Notes under the pieces: model-generated
What the model was told of the DNA's origin: nothing
Seen by the model: the letters and a program-made list of their open reading frames with translations, nothing else
Database searches by the model: none
Program-made: the position numbers and the translations under genes
Shown here: positions 47,941 through 56,093 of the stretch, piece by piece
Position numbering within the stretch: position 1 is the first letter of the stretch
Layout: every line of letters starts with the position of its first letter
Source: Planctomycetia bacterium
GTDB taxonomy: Bacteria; Planctomycetota; Phycisphaerae; Phycisphaerales; SM1A02
Reading direction: 5' to 3'
Assembly (NCBI GenBank): GCA_005776885.1
Contig: SXOD01000050.1
Span: 39,788-103,787 of the forward strand
DNA: 64,000 nucleotides

Positions 47941-48195
47941 TCACGCCGCTTCAGTCACGTCGTGGATGCCGGGGACGCGTTCTTGGATGGCCTTGAGCAG
48001 GCCATGGCGCATCGTGTTCCCCTTGCTTGGGCAGGCGATGCACGCGCCGCTGAATCGAATCGTCACGACGCCGTCCTTCACCTCGACCACCTCGACGTCC
48101 CCGCCGTCCGCCTGGATGCTTGGCCGGAGCATGGCGACCACCGCCTCCACGCTGGACTTGGCATCATCCCGCTGGTTCGTTGAGTTCGGTGGCAT
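47941..48195 (-). CDS. NifU C-terminal-type Fe-S cluster scaffold
   Basis: An 84-residue protein equivalent to the C-terminal NifU domain (NfuA core), which carries Fe-S clusters to apoproteins. Start ATG 48195 gives MPPNSTNQRDDAKSSVEAVV; key segments are SIQADGGDVEVVEVKDGVVT, then IRFSGACIACPSKGNTMRHG with the CxxC cluster motif, and IQERVPGIHDV. The stop lies 21 bp from the csrA stop (convergent). A TATAGT hexamer lies 6 nt before the ATG. No other isc or suf genes are in the window. Confidence 0.9.
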   Translation of the reverse strand: MPPNSTNQRDDAKSSVEAVVAMLRPSIQADGGDVEVVEVKDGVVTIRFSGACIACPSKGNTMRHGLLKAIQERVPGIHDVTEAA

Positions 48196-48201
48196 CGCCG
48201 C

Positions 48202-48234
48202 ACTATAGCCCACTGCAATCCATCCCCGTAAACT
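48202..48234. promoter_or_regulatory. Back-to-back -10 elements between the NifU-type gene and the lipoprotein gene
   Basis: TATAGT on the minus strand (complement of 48202-48207) lies 6 nt before the NifU-type ATG, and TAAACT at 48229-48234 lies 7 nt before the lipoprotein ATG on the plus strand. Only 46 bp separate the two start codons, so the promoters must overlap and both mRNAs would be leaderless or nearly so. Confidence 0.5.
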
Positions 48235-48241
48235 CGCGGGC

Positions 48242-49684
48242 ATGTCGTGGTGCCAAGCGATCGCAAGAGCGGTGGTGACGTGCGGAATGGGGGCCATGTG
48301 GGCGTGGTTCGGCGCAGGATGTTCATCGACGCCGACCGATCCGCTGGCGACGCTGAAGAACAATGGCGCATCGACCGAGTCCCGACTCCAGTCCATGGAC
48401 ATGCTGGATGCCGCACCCGCCGACCCGGCCTACCGGGCGGCGATGCGGCAGTTGCTCTTTGCCCCCGGCGTGGTCCAACCCGTGCGTGCGGAGTGTTTCG
48501 ACCGGCTCTACGCGGACGATCGCAGCAAGCTGCTTGAGTTGGTGGTCCTCAACCTGCCGGCCCTCGAGGCGCTGGAGTGGCGGCGCGGCCTCTGCGAGAA
48601 GATCGCCGGCCTGGACTGGAAGGAAGCCACGCCGGCACTGGTCCGCGCACTCGGGCGGCCGATGAAGGGCTGGATCCGGGACGTTCGCGAGCGGCCGGAG
48701 TATCTGGCCATCGCGCAGATGTACCCAGACGGCACGGTGGGGGAGGTGGTGTTTGACGTCCTGGTCCACTCCGACCCCGCCACCCAGGCCAACCTGCGCG
48801 CTCGATGCTGGGAGCTGATGTTCGAGCTGGGCGAAGAGCAGCGGCTGGTGCAGCTGCTGGATGGATTGCCCGCGGACACCAGCGACCTCTTGCTGCTGGA
48901 CCTTCGCCGGGGCTGGGTGGACCTTGGCGTGCTGCCTCGCACGCGCGAGGAAGTCCTTTGGCTCCGCTCGCTGCAGGAGCCCGATCGGAAGGAGTTCTGG
49001 GCGGCGGCTCGCGAGGCGATGCAGTCGGTCTCGCCCGAGGTCCGGAGGTCGATGCAGATGAAGGACCTCGGCGTTGTCGTGGCTGCTCGCCAGATGGCAC
49101 CGGAAATGCTCTCGCTGAGCCGCGATCAGCTCATCGCGCGGCTGGAGGCGGTTCGGGTGGCGCACGGGGGACGGGTCTACAGCCCCGACTTTCGCGGGTA
49201 CGGCAGCGGGCACTCGGAGTCGTTGCATGACCGGCGCAAGGAACTCACCTGGGGTGACGCCGCGGCCATCGTGATCATGATGCAGGCCCTTCAGGATGAG
49301 GCGTTTGTCGATCACCTGTTCGAGATCGCGCGGCGCGACCATTCGGATCGCTCGACGGAGCACGGGGGCATCGTGCGACTGGACGCCAGCGGCCAACCCG
49401 AGCTGGTGGAGTTCCCGGCATCGTCCCGTGGAAGCGACACCCAGTTCCACGCCTCGCAGAAGATGTTTGATGCGTCGTACACCGCCATCGGCCACTTCCA
49501 CCTCCACGCGACGGAGTTTGACAATGAGCGGCACGCCGGCCCGCACATGGGTGATTTCGGGTACGCCGACAGCACTGGCGTGAACGGGTTCGTCTTCACG
49601 TCGTTGAGCAACCGCCGGCTCAACGCTGACTGGTACCGGCGAGGGCAAGTGGTGGTGGACCTCGGGGTGATCGAGCTCCCATGA
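48242..49684 (+). CDS. Large lipoprotein with a JAMM-like histidine motif
   Basis: The 480-residue protein has a lipoprotein signal peptide (VVTCGMGAMWAWFGAGCSS, Cys ~27). The central ~250 residues are helical with many Leu and Arg and look like repeated HEAT-type helices (DPATQANLRARCWELMFELG). The C-terminal ~100 residues contain HFHLHATEFDNERHAGPHMG followed by DFGYADSTGVNGFVFTSL, which resembles a JAMM/MPN metallopeptidase core (HxHx..SxxD) with the Ser replaced by His. This domain call is tentative. The stop overlaps the dapF start by 4 bp. Role unknown; membrane-anchored peptidase or sensor are options. Confidence 0.6.
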   Translation: MSWCQAIARAVVTCGMGAMWAWFGAGCSSTPTDPLATLKNNGASTESRLQSMDMLDAAPADPAYRAAMRQLLFAPGVVQPVRAECFDRLYADDRSKLLELVVLNLPALEALEWRRGLCEKIAGLDWKEATPALVRALGRPMKGWIRDVRERPEYLAIAQMYPDGTVGEVVFDVLVHSDPATQANLRARCWELMFELGEEQRLVQLLDGLPADTSDLLLLDLRRGWVDLGVLPRTREEVLWLRSLQEPDRKEFWAAAREAMQSVSPEVRRSMQMKDLGVVVAARQMAPEMLSLSRDQLIARLEAVRVAHGGRVYSPDFRGYGSGHSESLHDRRKELTWGDAAAIVIMMQALQDEAFVDHLFEIARRDHSDRSTEHGGIVRLDASGQPELVEFPASSRGSDTQFHASQKMFDASYTAIGHFHLHATEFDNERHAGPHMGDFGYADSTGVNGFVFTSLSNRRLNADWYRRGQVVVDLGVIELP

Positions 49685-50709
49685 GTGGCCCGGCCGCCCA
49701 GCGCCTGGAGTTCCTCCCCTTCGCGAAGCTTCATGGCCTTGGCAACGATTACGTCTACCTGACGGAAGAGGGTGCGCAAGCGAGTGGATTGGCCCTTGAC
49801 GAGCTGGCCCGCTTCGTGAGCGACCGGAACTTTGGCGTCGGGAGCGACGGACTCATCGTCGTGGGAGTCGATCACGCGGGCGACGACGGCGGCGACGGTG
49901 GTTGCGGTGGCGGCGGTGGCGGCGCACTGTCGATGCGAATGTTCAATGCGGATGGCAGCGAGAGCGCCATGTGCGGCAACGGGGTCCGCTGCGCGACGAA
50001 GTTTGGCATCGAGCGCCGGCTGGCTTCGGCCAATCCGGTGTCGATGCGGACCGGCAAGGGAACAGTCGTCGTGGAGTGGTTCCGCGACGGCAGCGGCGCG
50101 ATCACGCGAGCGAGGGTTGACATGGGTGAGCCCGAACTGGGGTGCTCGTCGATCCCTGCCGTCGTCCCAGGGGTGGCGAACGACAGTTCGGTGGTGGGCC
50201 GCCCGATCAGCGATGGCGAGTGGGTCGGCTTCGGCGTAGACGGCGACTGGGCAGGCGCGTGCGGCCTGGTGCGCGCGGCGACATTGGTTTCGATGGGCAA
50301 CCCGCATCTCGTGATGTTTTGCGCCGACGTGGCCGCGGTGCCGCTGGAGTCCGTGGGCCCGCGACTGGAGCGAGCGTCTTGGTTCCCGAAGCGAACCAAC
50401 GTCCATGTCGTGCAGTGCGGAGGAAGCCGGGGTTCGCCCGCGACGGCGGTGCGCATGAGGACCTGGGAACGGGGGTCCGGGATCACGCAAGCGTGCGGGA
50501 GCGGCGCCTGTGCCGTGGTCGTGGCCGGCGTGCTGGAGGGACGCTTGGCGAGGCGAGTGGACGTGCGGCTGCCGGGCGGCACGCTGGCCATCGAGTGGTC
50601 ACCGGGCGGCCACGTGGTGATGGAAGGCGGTTGCACGGCGGTCTTCGAGGGAGCGCTCAACCTGTCGACGATGGATGAATGGCGCCGCGTGCGCGGGGGC
50701 ACGGCGTGA
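49681..50709 (+). CDS. dapF: Diaminopimelate epimerase
   Basis: Converts LL- to meso-diaminopimelate for lysine and peptidoglycan synthesis without cofactor. The two catalytic Cys are in SAMCGNGVRCATKF and ITQACGSGACAVVV; AKLHGLGNDYVYL is the usual start. The protein is 342 residues, longer than the usual ~275-290, mainly because of a Gly/Asp-rich insert (GVDHAGDDGGDGGCGGGGG, ~residues 62-80) and a longer loop near the middle. The ATG overlaps the lipoprotein stop, and the stop overlaps a GTG of the M20 gene, so it is embedded in a coupled operon. Confidence 0.94.
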   Translation: MSGPAAQRLEFLPFAKLHGLGNDYVYLTEEGAQASGLALDELARFVSDRNFGVGSDGLIVVGVDHAGDDGGDGGCGGGGGGALSMRMFNADGSESAMCGNGVRCATKFGIERRLASANPVSMRTGKGTVVVEWFRDGSGAITRARVDMGEPELGCSSIPAVVPGVANDSSVVGRPISDGEWVGFGVDGDWAGACGLVRAATLVSMGNPHLVMFCADVAAVPLESVGPRLERASWFPKRTNVHVVQCGGSRGSPATAVRMRTWERGSGITQACGSGACAVVVAGVLEGRLARRVDVRLPGGTLAIEWSPGGHVVMEGGCTAVFEGALNLSTMDEWRRVRGGTA

Positions 50710-51947
50710 GTGTGCGTGCGCCCGGCCCCGTCGGCGATTGGATCGTGGCACGCTCGGCGCGATGGGAATCGCTCCTGCGCGAGATGGTCGATGTCACGAG
50801 CGGACGATGTGATCCGCGGGGGCTGGAGGCGATGCGTGACGTGCTGCGTCGGGAACTCGAGGCCCTGGGAGGCCGGCCGGAACTCGTCGCGGGAGAGGCG
50901 CGGCCCGATTGGATCTGGCCGCGCCTGGCATCGGACGTCGAACCCCTCCTCGTGATTCGGGGTCCCAAGCGCGGCGGGATCCGGGTCCTCTTCTGTGGGC
51001 ACCTGGACACGGTGTTCGATCCCGGCGGGCCGTTCGTCGCGATGACGGACGGAAGCTCGTGCGACGCCGCCGGCACCGACCGGGTGGCCACGGGGCCAGG
51101 AGTCATCGACATGAAGGGCGGACTCGTCTCCATCGTGGCGATCCTCGCTGCCTTGGACGCCGCCGGTGCCAGCGCTGGAGGCGTGGACTGGACCGTCGCC
51201 CTCGTGCCCGACGAGGAGATTGGGTCGCTCATGAGCGCGCGAGCGCTGGCGGCGTTGGCGCCGCAGCACGATGTGGGACTGGTCTTTGAACCGTGTCGAG
51301 ACAACGGCGACCTGGTGCTCAGCCGCGGCGGTTCCGGCCAGTGCCTGGTCGAGGCCACGGGGCGAGCCGTGCATGCCGGCCGGGAACCAGAGAAGGGGAT
51401 CAACGCCGTGGACGCGCTGGCGCGTGCGATCGTCATGCTGGGGGAGTCGCAAGACTTCACCCGGGGAATCGCGCTCACGGCCGGGCCAGTGCGCGGTGGC
51501 GAGACAGCGAACATCGTGCCGGATTCCGCGGCGGCATGGGTGGGATTGCGGTGGCGTGACGCCGAGGGCGAGGAGTCGATCAGGCGCGCCGTCGCTGCGG
51601 TCGAGCGCGGGTCGCCCGACGCGTTGCCGTGGGTCAGGACTCGCTTGGCCCTGTCGCGCCCCGCGAAGCCGCTGACGCCGCAGGTGGAGGCCCTTGGCCG
51701 CGAACTGTGCGAATTGCTGGCTTTGCGCGGCGAATCGGCAGGCATCGGCCACTCGGGAGGCGTGTCGGATGCCAACATCCTTGAGGGTGCTGGACTGCCG
51801 ACGTTGGATGGCATCGGGCCGCGCGGTGGGAACATGCATCGCCACGACGAGTTCATCCGGCTGGACAGCCTTTCGCGCCGCGCGGCGGCGGTCGGCGACC
51901 TCGTGGCGATGATCGCTGCACGCGGGGGCGTGGCACCGCACGGGTAG
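50706..51947 (+). CDS. M20-family metallohydrolase (ArgE/DapE/carboxypeptidase G2-like)
   Basis: A di-zinc deacylase or peptidase of 413 residues from a GTG at 50706 that overlaps the dapF stop. Metal ligands are visible in VLFCGHLDTVF (His, Asp region), GPGVIDMKGGLVSI (bridging Asp), VPDEEIGSLMS (Glu) and the C-terminal GGNMHRHDEFI (His). The inserted dimerisation domain holds GRAVHAGREPEKGINAVDAL. Substrates of this family include N-acetylornithine, N-succinyl-LL-DAP and peptides. Position directly before astC-astA-astD suggests an N-succinylglutamate deacylase replacing AstE; the dapF neighbour would alternatively suggest DapE. Neither can be proven from sequence. Confidence 0.8.
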   Translation: MSVRAPGPVGDWIVARSARWESLLREMVDVTSGRCDPRGLEAMRDVLRRELEALGGRPELVAGEARPDWIWPRLASDVEPLLVIRGPKRGGIRVLFCGHLDTVFDPGGPFVAMTDGSSCDAAGTDRVATGPGVIDMKGGLVSIVAILAALDAAGASAGGVDWTVALVPDEEIGSLMSARALAALAPQHDVGLVFEPCRDNGDLVLSRGGSGQCLVEATGRAVHAGREPEKGINAVDALARAIVMLGESQDFTRGIALTAGPVRGGETANIVPDSAAAWVGLRWRDAEGEESIRRAVAAVERGSPDALPWVRTRLALSRPAKPLTPQVEALGRELCELLALRGESAGIGHSGGVSDANILEGAGLPTLDGIGPRGGNMHRHDEFIRLDSLSRRAAAVGDLVAMIAARGGVAPHG

Positions 51948-51956
51948 GATGGGTGC

Positions 51957-53420
51957 ATGCAGGGAAGCGCACGCGTCGCCACACGACCGCAGGACTGGAC
52001 TCGCACCAGTTCGCTGATTTCCAGTGACCCGGCGGTGGCCGATGCCATCGACACCATTGTCGCTCGCGTCGAGGCGGACTCGCAGTCGTTCGCCGATGCC
52101 GAGCCCGCTGATCCATCCCGAATCGCCGAGCGCGATGGCTTGCTGGAGCGATTCGCAGCGATCCGGGGCCGAGGGGCGTTCTTTCCCTACCTGGGGACGG
52201 GCCGCGGCCGTGGGGCGCTGGTGGAGCTGGTCGATGGCAGCGTCAAGTGGGACATGATTTCCGGGATCGGCGTGTACATGCTGGGGCATGCACATCCCGT
52301 CGCGGTGCGGGCGGCGCTCGAGGCGGGGCTCTCGGACCTGTGCATGCAGGGAAACCTGCAGACCAATGCCGACGCGCTCCCGATCTCGGAACTCCTGGTG
52401 CGCGAGGCGTCGCGGACCAGCGCCATCAGGCATTGCTTCATCACCAACTCCGGCTGCATGGCCAACGAGAACGCGCTCAAGATCTGCCAGCAGAAGACCG
52501 GTGCGGCGCCTCGCGTGATCGCGTTCCGCGACTGCTTCATGGGTCGATCCACGACGATGGCGCAGCTGGGAGACGGACCGGCGTACAGGCAGGGACTGGT
52601 GCTCAGCCAGCAGGTGGACTACCTGCCGTTCCATGACCATGCGACGGGTGCGCGGAGCACGGAGGTGGCCCTGCGCCAGCTGCACGAACTCCTCCATCGC
52701 TATCCCAGGCAACATTCGTGCATCGTCGTGGAGCCAGTGCAGGGCGAGGGCGGATTCAAGACGGCGCCGCGTGAGTTCTTCGCCGCGCTGTTTGACGCAT
52801 GCCGCGCCGCCGGCATCCCCGTGTGGCTGGACGAAATCCAGACCTTCGGTCGCACCGAAGCGCTCTTCGCATTTGACTGGCTGGGGCTGGGATCGCTGGT
52901 CGATGTCTGCACCGTTGGCAAGATGAGCCAAGTATGCGCCTGCCTCTACACCGAGGCCATGGCGCCCAAGCCCGGGCTCATGAGCGGGACGTTCACCGCA
53001 AGCACGAGTGCCTTCCATGTGGGACGTGCCACGGTGGAGCATCTCCTGGCCGGTGGCGCCTTCGGGGCCGACGGCGGCAATGCGCGAATCCACGCGGCGT
53101 TCCGCGCGGCCGTCGATCGACTCGTCGCCCGGCATCCCGCAGCGTTTCCTCCGGTGCGCGATTCCGTCGGGACCGAACAGGCCGGCTTCGCCGGTGGCGT
53201 CGGCGGGATGTGCCGACTCTCGCCATTCGGCGGCGAGAAGTCGAAGGTCGATGCCTTCGTCAAGGCCCTGTTCGAGGAGGGCGTCATGACGTTCGCGTGC
53301 GGGCACGGTCCGTACCACGTCCGGTTCATGCCGCCGGTCGGTGCGTTCGACCCGTCGGAGTGGCTGCCGGTGTTTGCCTGCGTCGAGCGCGCCATCGTGC
53401 GGGTGATCTCCGCGGCGTGA
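51957..53420 (+). CDS. astC: Class III aminotransferase, probable succinylornithine transaminase
   Basis: A 487-residue PLP enzyme. It has the class III pattern: DMISGIGVYMLGHAHPVAVR (substrate entry), FITNSGCMANENALKICQQK, VVEPVQGEGGF, and DEIQTFGRTEALFAF before the PLP-Lys in VCTVGKMSQV. The ~50-residue N-terminal extension is longer than in most ornithine transaminases and resembles the lysine 6-aminotransferase type. Given astA and astD directly downstream, I infer conversion of N-succinylornithine to N-succinylglutamate semialdehyde; a lysine or ornithine transaminase is the alternative. A TAGGAT hexamer at 51945-51950 lies 6 nt before the ATG, overlapping the stop codon of the preceding gene. 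Confidence 0.8.
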   Translation: MQGSARVATRPQDWTRTSSLISSDPAVADAIDTIVARVEADSQSFADAEPADPSRIAERDGLLERFAAIRGRGAFFPYLGTGRGRGALVELVDGSVKWDMISGIGVYMLGHAHPVAVRAALEAGLSDLCMQGNLQTNADALPISELLVREASRTSAIRHCFITNSGCMANENALKICQQKTGAAPRVIAFRDCFMGRSTTMAQLGDGPAYRQGLVLSQQVDYLPFHDHATGARSTEVALRQLHELLHRYPRQHSCIVVEPVQGEGGFKTAPREFFAALFDACRAAGIPVWLDEIQTFGRTEALFAFDWLGLGSLVDVCTVGKMSQVCACLYTEAMAPKPGLMSGTFTASTSAFHVGRATVEHLLAGGAFGADGGNARIHAAFRAAVDRLVARHPAAFPPVRDSVGTEQAGFAGGVGGMCRLSPFGGEKSKVDAFVKALFEEGVMTFACGHGPYHVRFMPPVGAFDPSEWLPVFACVERAIVRVISAA

Positions 53421-53451
53421 TCGCCGAAAGCAGGGACAGAAGCAGGGACCC

Positions 53452-54648
53452 ATGGCACGAACGACGAAAGCGCACGAGCAGACCTTCCTGATCCGCCAGG
53501 CTTCGATCGATGACCTGCCCGTGCTGCTCAAGCTGGCGCGCATGGTCCATTTCATCAACTTGCCCGCGGATCGCGACCTCCTTTCGGAGAAGATCGCCAC
53601 CAGCCGTCGGAGCTTCTTTGGCGTCGAGAAGGACCCCAAGGAACTGGACTTCATGTTCGTGATGGAAGAGGTCAACTCCGGGTCCGTGGTCGGCACCAGT
53701 GCGGTGATTCCGCGGGTGTCGTGGAAGGGGCATCCCAACCTCTACTTCCAGGTCCGCCGCAGGCAGCACGTGAGCGACGACTTGGGGACAGGGCAGGTGC
53801 ATGAGACGATCCAGCTGTGTGCAGACGAGTCGGGGCCGAGCGAGGTCGGCGGCCTCATCCTGTCGCCCGGCTTCCGCGGGCACCCCCAGCGGCTGGGCAA
53901 CTTCCTCAGCCAAGTGCGATTCCACTACGTGGGACTCAACCGAAAAGTGTTCTCGCCGCGATTCCTCGCGGAGATGATGGGAGCGTTGGGGACCGACGGC
54001 AGCAGCCCCTTGTGGGAATCGCTTGGCCGGCGGTTCATCAACCTCTCCTTCACCGAGGCAGACCTTTTCAGCGCGAAGAGCAAGGAGTTCATCCAGTCGC
54101 TCTTCCCGGCCGTGGAGATCTACACCTCGCTCCTTCCCGCCGAGGCCCGGCGCCTGCTGGCCGAGGTGGGCGACGAGACTCGTCCCGCCGTCCACATGCT
54201 GGAGCGGCAGGGATTTGTCTATCGAGACCAGTGCGACCCGTTTGACGGTGGTCCGTACCTGGAGGCCGTGACTGACCAGATCCCGCTCGTGAAGGCGACG
54301 AAGCGGATGAAGCTCCTGGGGGCAGACACCAAGGGGACCGCTGAAGTCATGGTGAGCCACCACGCGGTCACCGGTTTCCGGGCCATGCGATCTCGCGCCA
54401 GCATCGACACGAAGGGCATCTGGCTGCCGCGGTCCGTTGCCGGTCACCTGCATGCTGAGGATGGCGACATGATCGGCGTGACGGTCCTGAAGGGAGCCGC
54501 GACGCAGCCGCCGCGCGGGTCGAGCATTCTGGCTGACAAGCGTGCGGATGCCGCGCCAATCGAGCCCGGGCATCGAGCGGGCGCCGCGAAGAGCGCGGTG
54601 AAATCGAGCGCGACAAAGAGCGCGGGGCGCGGGACCGCACGTCGATGA
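53452..54648 (+). CDS. astA: Arginine (ornithine) N-succinyltransferase
   Basis: Transfers succinyl from succinyl-CoA to the alpha-amino group of arginine or ornithine, first step of the AST pathway. The 398 residues show the family signatures: FLIRQASIDDLPVLLKLA at the start, EVGGLILSPGFRGHPQRLGN in the acyltransferase core, RRFINLSFTEADLFSAKSKE, then MLERQGFVYRDQCDPFDGGP. The C-terminal ~55 residues are Ala/Lys-rich and extra. It follows astC by 31 bp, with AGCAGGGAC before the ATG, and overlaps astD by 4 bp. Whether arginine or ornithine is preferred cannot be told. Confidence 0.92.
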   Translation: MARTTKAHEQTFLIRQASIDDLPVLLKLARMVHFINLPADRDLLSEKIATSRRSFFGVEKDPKELDFMFVMEEVNSGSVVGTSAVIPRVSWKGHPNLYFQVRRRQHVSDDLGTGQVHETIQLCADESGPSEVGGLILSPGFRGHPQRLGNFLSQVRFHYVGLNRKVFSPRFLAEMMGALGTDGSSPLWESLGRRFINLSFTEADLFSAKSKEFIQSLFPAVEIYTSLLPAEARRLLAEVGDETRPAVHMLERQGFVYRDQCDPFDGGPYLEAVTDQIPLVKATKRMKLLGADTKGTAEVMVSHHAVTGFRAMRSRASIDTKGIWLPRSVAGHLHAEDGDMIGVTVLKGAATQPPRGSSILADKRADAAPIEPGHRAGAAKSAVKSSATKSAGRGTARR

Positions 54649-56093
54649 GCGTGTTGGAGAGCCGGAATCCAGCCAGGCCGGGCGAGGTGGTGTGGTGCGG
54701 AGAAGAGGCGGGGGAGGCGGAGATCGTCTCGGCGTTGTGCGCGGCGCGGGCGGCCCTCCCGGCGTGGTCGGCGCTTGGCGTGGAGGGGCGGCGACCTTTT
54801 CTGGAACGCTGGAGGGATGCGGTGCTCGCGAGCGCCGATGAGCTGGCGCGGCTGATCACGGCGGAATCGGGCAAGACCCTCTCCGAGAGTCGGCTGGAAG
54901 TCAAGTCGGTTGCCGACAAGGTGGCGATCAGCCTTGACGCAGCACTCCTGGCGCGAACGAACGACTTCACGGTGGATGCGGGCGCGGGCCGGACAGGGCG
55001 CTGTTCGTTTCGACCCCACGGCGTGATGGCGGTGATCGGGCCGTTCAACTTCCCGGCCCACCTGCCCAACGGCCACATCGTTCCTGCATTGGCGATGGGC
55101 AACACCATCGTCTTCAAGCCCAGCGAGAAGTGTCCGGGGGTAGGGGCGCAGTTTTCGCGGCTGGCCGCTGCGGCGGGGCTCCCGGACGGAGTGTTCACGG
55201 TGCTCCAGGGCGGCGCGGCGGTGGCTTCGCGGCTGGTGTCCGGCGACGAAGTGGACGGCGTGCTGTTCACGGGATCCTGGCCAGTCGGACGCAGCATCAT
55301 GCACGCCAACCTCGACCGCCCTGGCCGCATGCTGGCGCTGGAGATGGGCGGAAGCAATGCAGCCATCGTCTGCGGCGATGCGCACCTGCGCCAGGCGGTG
55401 TTGGAGTGCGTCCGCGCATCGTTCGCGACGACGGGCCAACGATGCACTTGCACGAGGCGCATCATCGTGTCGGAGTCGGTGGCCGGGGGGTTCATCCCTG
55501 CGTTCTGCAAGGCGACGTCCACGCTCTTGGTGGGCCCCGGGGACGACGAGTCGGCGGGACCGGTCTTCATGGGGCCGCTGATTTCCAAGCGCGCGCGAGA
55601 TTCGGCCCTTCGATTTCAGGCGGAGCGCGTGCGGGCCGGTGCGGCACTGCTCGTGCGCGGCAGCGCGATGGACCGGGATGGATGGTTCATGACCCCCAGC
55701 GTGATCCAGGTGCCGCGGTTTGCGTTGGAGACCGACGAGGAAGTGTTCGGGCCGGTCGCGCAGCTGGCCATCGCGAGGGATGACGACGACGCGGTGGCGC
55801 AGGCCAACGCCACGGACTTCGGCCTCGCGGCGAGCATCTTCACCGGCGATGAGGCTCGATTTCGCAGGCTCGCGCCGCGCGTGCGGGCTGGTTGCGTCAA
55901 CTGGAACACGGGGACGGCCGGTGCCAGCAGCAAGCTTCCCTTCGGCGGACTGGGGCGCAGCGGGAATCATCGACCAGCCGCCGCGTTCGCCTCGGACTAT
56001 TGCGCATTCCCGGTGGCTCAGATGGAGGTGTCCGGCGACGAGGCGGCCGTGCCCGCGGGCGTGCTCTGGGACGACGGCTGGCTTGCCGGCTGA
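54645..56093 (+). CDS. astD: N-succinylglutamate 5-semialdehyde dehydrogenase
   Basis: An NAD+-dependent aldehyde dehydrogenase of 482 residues that oxidises succinylglutamate semialdehyde to N-succinylglutamate. Family motifs are GRCSFRPHGVMAVIGPFNFP, LFTGSWPVGRSIMHAN (nucleotide site), LALEMGGSNAAIV with the general-base Glu, and TTGQRCTCTRRIIV with the catalytic Cys. CVNWNTGTAGASSKLPFGGL is the AstD-type ending of the active-site region. The ATG overlaps the astA stop. astB (needed if arginine is the substrate) and a canonical astE are not in the window. A palindromic element lies 41 bp after the stop. Confidence 0.9.
   Translation: MSVLESRNPARPGEVVWCGEEAGEAEIVSALCAARAALPAWSALGVEGRRPFLERWRDAVLASADELARLITAESGKTLSESRLEVKSVADKVAISLDAALLARTNDFTVDAGAGRTGRCSFRPHGVMAVIGPFNFPAHLPNGHIVPALAMGNTIVFKPSEKCPGVGAQFSRLAAAAGLPDGVFTVLQGGAAVASRLVSGDEVDGVLFTGSWPVGRSIMHANLDRPGRMLALEMGGSNAAIVCGDAHLRQAVLECVRASFATTGQRCTCTRRIIVSESVAGGFIPAFCKATSTLLVGPGDDESAGPVFMGPLISKRARDSALRFQAERVRAGAALLVRGSAMDRDGWFMTPSVIQVPRFALETDEEVFGPVAQLAIARDDDDAVAQANATDFGLAASIFTGDEARFRRLAPRVRAGCVNWNTGTAGASSKLPFGGLGRSGNHRPAAAFASDYCAFPVAQMEVSGDEAAVPAGVLWDDGWLAG

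Noticed and set aside
49872..53738. A 1288-codon open frame on the minus strand
   Set aside because: It is antisense to dapF, the M20 gene and astC, which all have clear family motifs. It is Ser/Arg/Pro-rich without domains, the usual shadow in high-GC coding DNA.
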